A stretch of DNA of 64,000 nucleotides. It comes from Chromobotia macracanthus. Taxonomy: Eukaryota > Chordata > Actinopteri > Cypriniformes > Botiidae. Location: contig JAZGTH010000041.1 of assembly GCA_036877525.1 (NCBI GenBank), positions 682,001 to 746,000 on the forward strand. Direction: 5' to 3'. The notes beneath the pieces are model-generated. The model saw nothing but the letters and a program-made list of their open reading frames with translations. It had not been told where the DNA came from and searched no databases. The position numbers and the translations under genes are program-made. Position 1 is the stretch's first letter; each line of letters opens with the position of its first letter. Positions 23,823 through 36,299 of the stretch are shown here, piece after piece.

Positions 23823-26154
23823 GGTGAGGTAGAACAGATCGCCATGATGAAACCTAAAGGTCAGCATGATGAAGGGATGCTGGAGTACCTGGACAACATC
23901 ATCGGCTCGTGTCATTTAAAAGAGCCCATCAATGTCCTGTGCACACGTGTGGAGCTACTAAATGAATTACGAGGAGAGAAGGTGACCACAGTCCTCAAAC
24001 AAACCTCTGAGAACACCACCATCACTACTGTTCACCTAGTGAAAGGTCAAATGGGTGTAAATGTCTCATACCTCACATTGTAGGGGGAGAAAAGTTTATA
24101 GCATATTAGTTTAGCATATTGATTAAAGCAACGACGTGTCAGTAGTAATTGTGTGCATGAAGCTGAATTGTGTGAAGCTGATGGCGAAGAAAAAGAGCGC
24201 TCAGGAGGGTGAGAAGAACAAGGCTGTGGAGTTCCTCACCTGAGAGACTGACATCTTCAAGAAGAGGTGCTTCCTCTGTCAGTTCTATGTGTAAGACCTG
24301 ATGAATGAACACACCACACACAGTCAGCTTTAATCAGGGGTGACCAATCCTGCTCCAGTAGGGCCAGTGTCCTGCTCCAGTAGGGCCAGAGTTTAGCTCA
24401 AACCCTAAGTGCAAACCCTTTAGATCAAACGCAAAGTGATGAAGAAACATGTTGTAAACATGTGGGTGTGTCTGTGAGGGGCGTCTTTGCGTCTTGTACA
24501 TGGTTCAGTGTTTTAGCCTTTAAAATGATCCTCTCCTCTGCTGTAAGCGCATACAGACATTTGATATGTGTGAGCTACAACTGTGGTTCCATTAGTCAGA
24601 GGTTTTCGTCAGGCATGAGCTAAAACAATGTGTGTCAGACAGTGAAGCTGAGAAGCAGACAATTCAGGAGGACACCAAAGACATGAGTGAGAAGAGCAAC
24701 CAGCTGACACAGCAGATAAAGAAAAACAAGGAGCTGAAGGGCATGGAGAAGTGAGACAGCATCACCACCTTCAGTCTCTGATGTCACACTGCTGAGGTGC
24801 ACTGTAGATATGATTGTTGTTTATTGTCCTTTGAAGGAAACTGACCACGCTGACTTGGTCAGTTTCTGAAGTTCATAGAGAGCCAGAAGAAGTTTACTCA
24901 ACTGGACATGCAGGATGTGGAAGTGCATGAGAAACTCAAACATACCAAAAGCAAAAAGAAAAAAACAACAAACTGTAGAAACTGCTGCAGAAAGACAAAG
25001 ATAAGGCGAGACACCTGTCTATCATACCTGAGAGACTATAGCGCACATTTGTTTATTTACAAAACCTTTCAGAATAGAGCAGTAACCTGACCTGTGTGGA
25101 TGACCACTAATAGTATACTTCTGATGTGTACTACATGAATAAGATACTGCTTTTTTTTTTATCTGACCTGCTGAGCTCCAGTGGGTGGAGCAGAGGAGTG
25201 ATGTAAGAGTAGAAGACCTCAGAGAGTAGTACCTCAGCAAGGAAATAGAGAAGTCCTTTACTGGGGAAGAATTGTTGATCTTTTACACCATTCTGTTCAT
25301 AAAATGACAATTATACGTAGCATGCTGTTTTAATTGATTTTACATGAAGCCTGAATAAAGGTCAGTAGTTATTTTTGGCAGATATTGATAGAACTGCTGG
25401 CCTAAAGTGTCATGCTGTCACCTGCAGCTGGAGGAGGTCAGGAGTATTCCTGAAAACAGTGAGAAGATCATCATTGAGGTCTCAGCTCAGGAGGAGGAGC
25501 AAAAGTTAGCTCAGGTTACGGAGAATCTGAAAAAGGAGACCAGTGGCCTGCAGAAGGAAAAGGGGGTGAGATCACACGACAAACAAACGCATCTCAGCCA
25601 CGTCTGAAGCTCCACTGCTGGAGTTTGAATTGAATGAATAATGAACACACAGGTCTTTCCTGCAGAAAAAAGAGCAGGAGCTTCTGGAGCTGAGCAAGGA
25701 AGTGAATGTCTGAGCTGGACATCTACTTGAGGCAGCATAACATGGCTGTGAGTCAGCTCAGACAGGCCAAACATGCACTGCAGGAAGTCATAGAGACCCT
25801 GCATGAGAGACAAGTCACCATCAAATTTCTCAGTGTCAAAACCCCCCAGTGTGAGCAGCAGCTGCAGATGTTCGAATAGATGTTCAAATGTTTGCTTTTG
25901 AACAAGATAAACTAGGGCATGACATGTGACACCAAAAACACTGATGAGAAGCAAATGCAATTGATAAGTTAATGTTGACAGATAGAAGTTATACATTTAG
26001 TTTATTTGTATGTAAATTTCTATTTGGCATGTAAATATTTCCGTATTAGATGGTAGATGATTTGATTTTGTTATAGGCACATGAATCGACCCAGACAGAA
26101 TTTGTAGCAGGTGTATGTGTGTGTGTTGATTTTCATTTAGTTATGCAGTACATA

Positions 26155-26290
26155 TTTATTGGAATAATTCACCCAAAATTTCCTTTTATAATTTACTTAC
26201 CCTCATGCCACACTAGGAATATATGACTTTCTTCTTTCAGTCGAACAGAATTAGAGTTAAATTCAAATATTTTGGCTTTATAATTAGTGG
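26155..26290. repeat. Non-autonomous DNA transposon arm (TTCACCCAAAA type)
   Basis: GGAATAATTCACCCAAAATT followed by TTTACTTACCCTCATGCCA is the arm sequence of a very common fish repeat. Similar arms occur at about 30,845-30,925, 49,775-49,862 and 51,500-51,575. It lies in an intron of the smc4 relic. Confidence 0.6.
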
Positions 26291-28614
26291 TGGCTGGTGC
26301 TAAAAAGTTTTTGGGGGTGCAAACAAACTGAAAAATTAAACTGTTAGTAATGCCACTGTTTATAATGCTTTATAATGGCATTGAATAGTGCCCAGGTTTT
26401 TGAAGCACCAAAACAAGCATCCATCCAACTGTTTTCTGAAGCAAAATGATACATTTGTAAAAGATATTACTATTTTGGGCTTATTAAGTGATCAGTATGC
26501 CACATATCCATGTAAACAAAGGTTCAGAGCATTAAATTGAAATATGGAGGCACGTCCATAACTTTGAATCTCATTGGCCAAGTAAGTTTCTCTTTAAATC
26601 TAATGTCATGCACGTTTGTGTGAGAGTTAGGGCAGACAGAAGCGAGTGTTGGTTGGTGATATGCGGCAGAAGGTGGCTGAAGCTAAGAGCTCTCTGTCTT
26701 TGAACCGCAGCCGAAGCAAAGTCCTGGATGCCCTGATGCAGCAGAAACCTTTAGAAAAGATCCTGGGCATCCTGGGCCGGTTGGTACGCCCATGCATGCT
26801 CACACTCATATTCACAGCTGTGCTGACACGAGCAGCCAAGTGGTACATTCACCCACTCACACACACACACACAAGTATGACATCTTTTGGAAACTTGCTC
26901 CAATAAAGTCCAGGAGATTTGCATTTTCTTCAGAAGAAAATGCAAATCTTTTTCTTCATTTTCATCAACCTATATTGTAAAGGGGGATTTACACCTTAAG
27001 CTTGGCATTTACTCTTGACTTAGCCCTTTGATTGAGACATAAGCAAAGGGCCAACAATTCACAGAAAGGGCCAGATGCACAAAAAGGGTATTATATGCTG
27101 CTGTGTTCATCCTGAATGCCCAATGCCATGTATATCACTTACTTACTATAGTATTTATTATTAAGGTAGGGGAGAGAAAGAGAATAAGGTGACGCACTCG
27201 TGTTCACAGCTGTGGCATCACTCACAGATGTAACATCAGACACATTCAGCTAATGTTCATGGCATGTTTTTCATCAGGGTGATCTGGAAGCCATAGACAA
27301 AAAGTATGACATTGCATCTCCTCCAGCTGTGGCTCTTTTGATAATATTTTAGTGGACACCATTGACAGAGCACAGAAGTGCATCACCTTCCTCAATACCC
27401 AGAACATCAATGTGGCCACGTTCATCGGCCTGGACAAGGTGAGAGAACCACATAGGTCATTCTTTCAGTTGGGACATTCTTATAAGTACAAAGTATTTAG
27501 ACACTTAATATAAAGTGGGACCAAATAGAAATGTTTACCTTTTACTACCCACATTTGCCTTTATTTGCATGTAAAGATGAAACAAATTATGAAGTATATA
27601 TAGAGCACATATAGAATATTGTTAGAATACATTGCATTAATGCAAAATTTATAGTTCTCATAAGATACATTATTAATACTATTTAGTGATACTAATATTG
27701 TAATCGGTATACAAATATAAAATGTATTATGTATATTAAAGTAAATATAAATAAAAAATATAAATATAAACAGCAACACATTTGAACCATTTAAAGAAAT
27801 GGGCATGCATTAGAAATTCTTGTCTATGTATCCAAAGGTTCAATTGTTTATGAGAAGGTAATGTATCCACACAGCCTACCAGAACAGTATGTATTTTCTG
27901 AGAAACCATGCAACATTTGGCCATTTGACAGGTATGAAAACAAAACTTCCCTTTCCAGCTTACATGGGAATGACCTCTTGAAAGAAGAGTTTTATAAAAC
28001 AGGAGTATAATTTATGGAAGGAATTTGTAATAATACCTTAACATTGCATAATGAAAGGAGAAAGTTAAAATTAAATAAACTAAAAAGTTAAAATTAAATA
28101 AACTAAAAATATGAATCTTTCCCTCACAAAACCTTCAGAAGACGTATTAATCCACTGACGTCATATGGGTTACTTTTATGATGGATGTGCTTTTTGGACA
28201 TAATTGTAGAAATATGCCACTCACAACTACTTTGCAGTTAGTTAAATTTGGTTTGTCAATGGCCATGTCAACACTCACCATAGCCGTGTTAAAAATGGGC
28301 ATTTTAGGGTGTACTTGAACCAGTCACTCTGAACCATGCCTGAGTACGTTTGACCCCCAAAGTGTGATTGCTCTGACCCAACCTGTGCCCGGGTGCAAAA
28401 ATCGTAGTTTGCAGGTGAAGCTGCAAATTCCTCCAAGTCAGCTGTCTCAGTAATAATCTTAAGATATGTGCTGTACAATAAAGTAAAATTGCTACGTGGC
28501 ATAAGTAATAAATCTTTTAGCAGTGTATTAGCTGAATGCTTTTTCAACAAAAAGTTGCATTGTTAATGATAAGCATACTCTGGCTCAGAATGCTAAGTGC
28601 AAGTGTTGCGGTAT

Positions 28615-29170
28615 TCAATTCAATTTTATTTATATAGTGATTTTTACAACAATACATTGCTTCAAAGCAGCTTTACATATAATAAAGTATATTATATGTA
28701 AATTATAATGTTTTATAATGAATTATAATGTTTATTATAATTCTTAATAAAAAAAAATTATAATAAAAAACAGAACAAATGTCAGACATGTTCAACAAAG
28801 AATACATGGTATTATTGCAAATAATTTGTGAGATGTATATTAAGACTAATTAGGCATACCAGGTTTATAGTAGGTATTAAAAAAAGGGGTGACTGAACCG
28901 ATAAAATTACAAAACTATTAAGCAAGATATGCCATTCCAGCAAACATGGAGAGGGCATTTAAAAAGAAAGCATCTTATGGGACAGCAGTATAAGGGATTT
29001 GCAATAGTACCATGAAATACACACAACACAAAGTAAAATGCATACATACAATAGAAATACCTGAAAATGACAATGAAAGAGAATGTGAGACAATTTGAGA
29101 TGGAGTAGCAAAACAGGAGGGTCTTTTGGACTAAAATTATATCATATAGCTAGAAGCAATGTTATCAATT
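28615..29170. repeat. Interspersed repeat, copy 1 (TTTATTTATATAG...CAGCTTTACATAT)
   Basis: Starts with TTTTATTTATATAGTGATTT and CTTCAAAGCAGCTTTACATA and contains CATCTTATGGGACAGCAGTA at about 28,970-28,990. The same sequence of blocks recurs in the same orientation at 33,625-33,920. The leading block is the familiar 3' end of a fish non-LTR element. Located in a pseudogene intron. Confidence 0.65.
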
Positions 29171-29384
29171 TACACAGCCCTAACCAAGTTAATTGTCAGC
29201 AGTCTCCCAGTAAGCAAGCCAACAGGGTGACAGTGGCAAGGAATCCAAACTCCAATGGTGTATAGTGAAGATTTTATTAACCAAAATGAACAGGAAGAAA
29301 AACATGAAGGAATCATGTACAAATTATTTTACCATTATAGTTCTACTCTACATTTAACTGTGCAAGCACATCTATTGTTATTGT

Positions 29385-29615
29385 TAGGGGCCCAAGGAAG
29401 GAAGATAATAACTCCGGGAACCCCTCATTAACTCATTTTGACATGTGTGCGTGAGAAGACTCCTATAAAGACCCTTCCCCAACCAGGCACAGACGGTTGT
29501 TCTGCAGACCAACTCGGCTTTATGTCTCTGATAATAAAGTCTATCTTTTGGCATCAAAACCTTTGAAAAAGTCTTTGAGTGACCCTTCTAAGATGTGGCA
29601 GAAACCACAACAATA
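29385..29615 (+). mobile_element. Solo-LTR-like fragment
   Basis: A compact promoter/polyA arrangement typical of retroviral LTRs: TATAAA at 29,464-29,469, then CTCGGCTTTATGTCTCTGAT and the signal AATAAA at 29,533-29,538, followed by a U5-like AAGTCTTTGAGTGACCC and an end near AACCACAACA. No internal genes follow. Left edge near GGGCCCAAGGAAGG is approximate. Confidence 0.55.
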
Positions 29616-30404
29616 GCTGGAGAAAAAACTTCGGGAGAAACCAGGCTCAACCGATTCACCTCTGGCACATTAAAGCTGTAATTTGTAACTTTACTGTATA
29701 CGGATGGAGAGGTGATTATAATGATTTATAAATGTATAAATTCTACTGTCTATGTAGTTGTGGTTGACACTTTTTGTTAATTGTATATATAGCCACTGTA
29801 TCAAATAAATATCTTGGGTTGTGTTTGTTTTCTTATTAAGCTGCTCTCTTTAGGTTGAGTATGCTTAATATACCATGGCATCCAACTCTTGTCCTTTATC
29901 TCCTTCAATCATAGAAGAGCGTCCCTCCTCTGTTTGACATGGTCCAGGTGAAGGATAAGGCCATGTGTCCCACCTTCTACTTCACCCTCAGAGACACACT
30001 GGTGGCTGAAGACCTGGAGCACACAGGTCATCTTCCAGAGGATGTCAGAGAGTGGTGATGCTGCAGGGCCAGATCATTAAGCAGGGTGGTGACTGTGAAA
30101 GAGAGTGTGAGTGATGTCCAGATTGGAGGAGGAAGAGTAATAAAGGGGCAGGATGGGCTCTTCAATCTGTGCTGATGTTATTCAGGAGCAGGTCAGCATG
30201 AGTCTAACCCTTCTAGTGCTATGTGTTTCTCTGTAGACCACAGATTATGTTGAGCTTCACTTTCTCGTACAGTCTGTACAACTTTTGGGCTATAGTCCTT
30301 GTCCTCTGACATATCTGTGATAATCTGCCACAAAACCGATTTTTGCCCATGGTCATGTGAGGCAAATTAAACAATTGTTTGGGGTGTCTTAAATGTGTGT
30401 CTGT

Positions 30405-30432
<28 letters not shown>
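30405..30432. repeat. (AT)n microsatellite
   Basis: Perfect alternating AT tract inside a 3' intron of the smc4 relic. Confidence 0.9.
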
Positions 30433-30435
<3 letters not shown>

Positions 30436-30529
30436 GCTGTGTATAATTTGGAATAAAGTAAATAATTGGAATAAATTACTTTTATGGCCTTAAACCAGTG
30501 CTGCCTGACAGCATTGTTCTTTTGTGGGG

Positions 30530-30800
30530 CAGTCAAGACCTAATGGTTAGAGAGTTTGACTTGTAAACCAAAGGTTGTAGGTTCGAGTCCCAGAGCTGGA
30601 AGGAAATGACAGAGGTGCCCTTGAGAAAGACACCTTACCTTAGTTGCTCCCCTGGAACTGCAGTTACCCGTGCTCTGTGTGTGTGTGTGTTCACAACTTG
30701 CAGTGTGTGTTCACTACTCACTGAATGGGTTAAATGCAGAGTTCAAATTTCAAGCATGGGTTACCATACATTGACAAATACTTGACAAACATCACTTTCA
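30530..30800 (+). mobile_element. tRNA-derived SINE
   Basis: A tRNA-like head with a near-canonical RNA polymerase III B box (GGTTCGAGTCC at 30,580-30,590) is followed by the body GTGCCCTTGAGAAAGACACC and a (GT)n tract, then a tail with TTACCATACATTGACAAATA. Same body family as the minus-strand copy at 1.9-2.1 kb. It is not a functional tRNA gene: there is no complete cloverleaf. Confidence 0.8.
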
Positions 30801-32034
30801 CTTAAACTGCTTTTATTATGAGAGAAAGTATTGTACTAAACATCTGTCTTTGTGTTCCACAAATCAACACGAGTTTAAAGCAATGAAGCCAAAATTAATT
30901 TTTAGGTGAACTATTCCTTAAATTTTTTTACATGTTCTGTCAGTCTACAGCTGATAGGATGAGGTGAATATAGGGATGCACAATATTTCTAAAATATACT
31001 TTCTATCTTTTCAAACTTTGACGGTAAGCATACATATTTTTGCTTTTGCTCTACATTTTTTTCCCAGAATTATTTTTTGCCCCAGTTAAGGCATGATTTG
31101 GATATAACATTTATTAAGTTTAATGTTGAGAAACAGTAAAAAAACAAAAACTGGAGTCCCGAACTTTTGATAAGTTACATTTACGCTACTTGTGAGGCGT
31201 GAAAGGGGAGCAAAGTGTCTATTAATGCTGCTGTTTTTGGTACATAAATTCTAATTTTCCACAATAGTTTTTGAAATTATATCTTCAGTACAGTTATCTC
31301 CATAATATCTAAAGCCTGTCACACACCAGGTGAGAAGTGGAGCACCAGGCCATGCCACATCTTTAGAAATGAAACACACCAGCGGTGTCTGGCAATGGCA
31401 TTTTGCTAGTGTATGTGCAGTCTTAGAAAATTTATTTTTTTACATATGTGGCACAGTGCTCCACTTTTTGTCTGGTGTGCGACTGGTTTAATATTTGATA
31501 TATCGTCTAGCTCTAGATAAGCATGCGTGTGTACAGGTGGATAAGATGGAGTGCACTGTAAATAAGGAGATGACACAGTTGCAGGGCTGGCAGCTCAGGA
31601 AACATCTGCTGGAAGAGAATGTGCAGAATGCCAAACATAAGATGAGAGACATGAACATACTGGAGAAATACACCTCCACCATCCATGTAAGGCAGCATCC
31701 ACCTCTCAGACATAGCAGCCAGGGTGTGAGGGCTTAAATCTAATTGAAACGTGCTGCTGGTTTCTAGAGTCTAACAGAAGAGGAGCTTCACCTAAAGACT
31801 CGTAAAGACTAATGTCATCTCGGCTGCTCCTGCTAAAACCAAAAAGAAAAAGAGGGAGAAAATCTGCTGCAGTCATTAAAGAAAGATATTATAAAGAAAA
31901 GAAAGAAAGTTTTTTTATTTTTTTCATCATGTCCTGGTTTGTTTTTGTTTTTTTTTTTTTTGTTTAGACCAGTAAAGCGGGGAAGGTGGAGATTGAGGTG
32001 AAGCATCTGCTCACACTTATCGTGGACATCAAAG

Positions 32035-33620
32035 GTCTACAGCACCTCACCACACTAGATTTATCACACAGATGCTTTAATGATGTTACTGTAGCTTCAG
32101 CAGTAAAATTGATTCAGTGATTTACATGCGTCATCACCCTTGTAGTGTCTGATGGCCTAATATTTGGATCATGTATAGATCATAAAATATCTCCTTTCAC
32201 TTAAGACATACAAACCTAGTGTGGGGGGTGAAAAACCGTAGGCTCCAGAGAGTCTGGAGGCAAACTTCTCCTCCAGATGGCTATCAGCAACCTCTGATAC
32301 CAGGACAGTTTATGACACCCTGCACAAGCTTCAAAAGAATTCCATGGGCACCACATGGAGTTCCAGTAACCCCAGGTGGCCCAAGAAAGAACACGTTTTA
32401 ACTTACAACTAAACAGTCCTAAACTGTATATAGTTGTATACATTCCCATGGTATGCTGGCTACAAAACTATGTATCTTTACTGCAACTCTGTAGATAGGT
32501 ATGCAAGTTTGATTGATGTTTTGTTTGCATTCATGCATTAGGATGAATCAGAACTTAATGTAGTTCAAACTCTGTCATATTTAATATCTAACAGATCGTC
32601 TTCTAATTTCCCATCAGACTATGTATGCTGTGTAACCATAACAGGCATGATAGTCTTTCTACAATAATCTGGATTAATATTTGCAAATGTGCCATCCGGC
32701 CATAAAACATGCAAATAAGGTGTTGAGTGAGACAGAAACTTTGTCTGCTTAGCACCTATTGGTTGTTTAAGTTTCACTGGGCATGACCGAGGTGAACTTA
32801 AAAATGACCACCAACACCTTAGCCTTAGTGTCATCTTGCAAGGATCTCCGGCCCTGTCGGGTTAGGTGGGGTGGTCCAGACTCTGGCTCAGTCCATCTGA
32901 GACAGACTCTGGACATCACTTCAGCTAACTTCATCGATCTCCGGAACTTGACGAACTCCATCACTTCTGAACCACTCAGGAGTCTCTCTCTCTCCATGCG
33001 CATTTGGATTCGCGCTCTGCACTAGAGTTCAATGCAAGTATCCATATTCTATACACATAGAACAGCTGCGCTAAGTTGTGCCCCTTTGTTAAGGTGATTC
33101 TACTGGTGGTTCATTCAGAATGCTTAGCTGATTTGACTTGCCCAGGCTTAACATCCCCTCTCTCTCTCTCTCCTTGCTCTCCGTACTCTCCTTACTTTTG
33201 GTTGTGTTTAATGTGTGTAGGTTTATGTCTAGTTATATGTTACATGTTTCCCCTGTAGTGTAGTTTAATAAACACCCATGTGTATTCACCCTTGATTGTT
33301 GCTGCATTTAATGCTCACAAATAAGGTCACTTAAACTGTGTTCAATCTTTCTACCTGCTCTAAAGTCCTGTTAAAGCAGAGAAGAGCATGCTCTACAAGA
33401 GTGTTAAATCAATGTATTACATTGATTAAGAATTCCCCAAATCATTGATCCTGATTAATTATTAAGGGAATGGTGGAGAATATATTAACATTAAATTTTG
33501 AGTGAACTTGTTCATATATGACATAACTATCGTTGAACAAGCCTTCCCTTCCCTTAAACACATTTTTGCTGCACCCTTGAATCATACAATGTTCACCAAA
33601 GTTTTCTCATGTCATTTTTT
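32035..33620. other. No gene recognised; possible LTR-like end
   Basis: The sequence after the last smc4 exon relic shows no further SMC4 exons. 32,760-33,020 is less AT-rich and open on both strands but matches nothing I know. 33,090-33,300 has a (CT)n stretch and the signal AATAAA near 33,268 before TGTATTCACCCTTGATTG, compatible with a decayed LTR. Confidence 0.35.
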
Positions 33621-33624
33621 TTTA

Positions 33625-33920
33625 TTTATTTATATAGCGCTTTTTACAATGTTACATTGATTCAAAGCAGCTTTACATATAATGAAGAATTAAGCAGAAC
33701 AAATGTCATGGCACATAGAAAGAAAACATCTTATGGGACAGGGATATAAGGGATTTCTAACAGTACCATAAAATACATAACACACAAAAGTAAAATACAT
33801 ACATACACAAAATATACACAATAAAAATTCCTGAGAACTGAAGACAAAGGAATAACAAAATGGAGTCTTTAGGACTGTAATTATATAATTTTATTAAAAG
33901 CAATATTAATAATTTACAAA
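33625..33920. repeat. Interspersed repeat, copy 2
   Basis: Collinear with 28,615-29,170: TTTATTTATATAGCGCTTTT, AAAGCAGCTTTACATATAAT, then CATCTTATGGGACAGGGATA and ATAAGGGATTTCTAACAGTA. It lacks about 200 bp present in copy 1. Confidence 0.65.
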
Positions 33921-34179
33921 GATTATATGTAGGGAGCATGGATGAATATTAGGACTTATTTTGATAATTGACTGATCTGTTCATTATTTCGGTTTCACTG
34001 TACACTGTCTAAATGCTGAAAACCTTGAGATTCCACCTCTGAAGACAATTTTTCAGTTAAGGTTATAATGGTTATAAAGCTGTAAAATGCGCAAGGAAGC
34101 AGATTACTGATGGAGACATTTGGATGTTTAATTCCTCTGTAACCTTCCTATATATCCACTTCCTGTTTCCTTTTTTTGC

Positions 34180-34875
34180 CTTGTAGCCTTGCTTCAGCAA
34201 CATACCATAGGAGGATTCCAGACCCTGGATTTGACAAAATACACATACAATCCAAACTGGTGGACTTCCTGTTGGGTGGAGCGTATGAATATAATTAAAA
34301 AATTTGTCCAGTTTGATGAGAACAATACATGTACCAAGTTTGGTGACCATAGGCAAAACTATCCCCGTCACTTTAGTCAAAAGAGGGTCTAAGTCTAAGC
34401 TTAATCCTACGCCTAACAGCTGACCTCTATGATGTGTGCTAAATTTCATGCCATTTCAAGCATGTTAAGCACCCCAAATACACCTGAATATTGTCTTGAA
34501 GTTAGACACATTGCCATGGCAACAATATTTAAAATAGAGACATCTTGTTCCCCACTTTTCACCATATTTTTACCACCTTGCCATGGCAACACCGTTTGAG
34601 ATATCTAAAATCAAAAATTTGAATGCTCAATGTCTTTGCATGATGCTAACTGAAGTTTGTGCCCTGCTACAGAGTCCCCCTGCCCCACCCATGTGCCATC
34701 CTTTGCCCAGTGCTAATGGCTGACGACTCTGAGATGTGTGCCCAGTTTCTGGAGTTTTTGAACATGTAAAGGGACCTGAAGGCCCCGAAGGCCCCGAAAA
34801 CCTTGAAAGAAAAAAGAATAATAATAATCCTGAGGAAAACAATAGGGCCCTTCACACTTTCAGTTCTTGGGCCCT
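34180..34875. repeat. Abundant fish interspersed repeat
   Basis: Contains the phrases GTACCAAGTTTGGTGACCAT, TTGCCATGGCAACA (twice, about 34,509 and 34,579), an (AAT)-rich run and the end GAAAACAATAGGGCCCTTCA ... CTTGGGCCCTAA. I recognise this as a high-copy fish repeat but cannot name its class. No coding potential. Confidence 0.55.
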
Positions 34876-35419
34876 AAATGTATGCATTAATGTGCCAGTG
34901 AACCTGTATATGGAGATTATACATATGACTGATGTACTATAAAGATGTGATCACAGAGTTCAAGTTGGTCTGTCCCTCTTCGCTCTTGATTCAAATCAAT
35001 CACCAACACTAACGATTGTTTGGTGGAGTGGCTCTGTGTTGTGACAATACAGTTACTGACAGTTACTTAAGAAACCTAATTAATGGTACAGTTAATGTCA
35101 GGTTTAATAGTTAATATATTTTTATTGTGATCTCAGTGTTTTACAAGACTTGGTCTTGTATGACTGAAATAGCTGCCCAGATATGAAGAGAGAAAGAGTT
35201 TATATTTCACTTCTAGGCAATGAAAGAGAGCCTTACCAGTTGCTACACAAAAATATAGTTGTGGGTTATTGCAAATAACTGATAGTTCCAGCAATAGAGT
35301 AATCAGAAAAATGATGAATTGGTCATGTGTATTGGTTTGTGTGAGGGTCTTACAGTGTGGGTGGGTGTATGTGAGTAGTAATTACAATAAACTGTGTCAA
35401 CTGTCAATCAAAAACTCAT

Positions 35420-36100
35420 TTATTACCCTATTTTGGGAGGGAGTCCGATTTTAAGTCTAGTTTTACGTCAATCATGTATATGTGCAAAATGTACTTTTAA
35501 CCTCTGTCCATCAAGCTCCTGAGGAAGTGCCCCCTCCCTACTCTGGCTATCACGCTGAAGATCTGGCCCCCTCCAAATATATTACCCTGTTTTGGGTTTG
35601 TCTGGTTTTCAGTCTAGTTTTTCCATGTCAGTAGTGTTTATGAGCATAAGATTTAGTCTAACCTCTGTCCACAATAATCCCGAAGATCTGCCCTATCACC
35701 TCCTAAGGTAATGGCTTTTAAGAATCTTAAAACAGAGTAAATGTTTTTAGCAGACCTTGGATCGCCAACATGTGTTTTACATAGTTGTTTATTCCAGCCT
35801 GTGGGGTGTATTGTTCAAATGTGTGTGTACCATTACCTCCTAAGGTAATGGTTTCATAGAGCCTATTAAAACAGAATAAATGTTTTAAAAGAAAACATGG
35901 CCCCCTGTCCAACCCTATCTGCCAGGTAGTTTTCTGATTAAAGGACATGTCCCAACTTGTTCTTCTGGTCTGGGGTGATAACCCTGTTAACAAACTCTGA
36001 TGCTGTCTGCATCTATTGGTTTGTAGAGGCTATTAAAACAGAATAACATTTTAACAAAGCACATGGCCCCTATCCTGTCTGACCCCTTCTGGCTTGGGAA
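35420..36100. repeat. Diverged tandem repeat (unit approx. 140-170 bp)
   Basis: Pairs of similar blocks: TTACCCTATTTTGGGAGGG ... AACCTCTGTCCATCAAGC at 35,426-35,515 and TTACCCTGTTTTGGGTTTG ... AACCTCTGTCCACAATAA at 35,582-35,690; and three copies of a block around CTATTAAAACAGAATAAA (about 35,727, 35,863, 36,028), each followed by AACA-rich sequence and GGCCCC. Confidence 0.6.
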
Positions 36101-36299
36101 GATACCTATCCAGAGTTAATACGATTGTTAATAATCTAATGCTAGCACTAGATGTCTAGATAATCAAGGAATGACATTTTTGATAAATAAAAAAAAGAAA
36201 AGCCTCATCTGGTTTAGGGTCAGTATTCTGCATCTTCATCTAGTTTTCTGATTCAAGTTTTCTGATTAAAGACCAAGCCTCCAACTTGTCCTTCCTGAC

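Larger units (their letters stand above)
23823..32034 (+). pseudogene. smc4: smc4 (condensin SMC4) unprocessed pseudogene, 12 exon relics
   Basis: SMC4 is the condensin ATPase. These collinear exon relics match its arm and hinge: 23,823-23,981 (GEVEQIAMMKPKGQ, open); 24,163-24,300 (stops at 24,241 and 24,292); ~24,638-24,750; ~24,838-25,012 (two frameshifts); 25,428-25,565; 25,666-25,867 (stop, frameshift); ~26,652-26,783 (LNRSRSKVLDALMQ); 27,278-27,438 (hinge; one-base shift near 27,320, then NINVATFIGLDK); 29,915-~30,100 (LFDMVQVKDK, FYFTLRDTLVAEDL); 31,537-31,686; 31,768-~31,862; 31,968-32,034 (KAGKVEIEVKHL). Many AG/GT sites survive, so it is a gene relic, not a retrocopy. Exons for both ATPase heads (Walker A; signature/Walker B) are absent. 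It converges on kpna4 as in other vertebrates. A full smc4 elsewhere is expected. Confidence 0.9.

Noticed and set aside
30540..30600. Possible tRNA gene
   Set aside because: Same reason: tRNA-derived SINE head followed by the SINE body and (GT)n.
32760..33020. Overlapping 78-80 residue open frames on both strands
   Set aside because: GC-richer patch without a recognised domain or splice context; no basis to call a gene.
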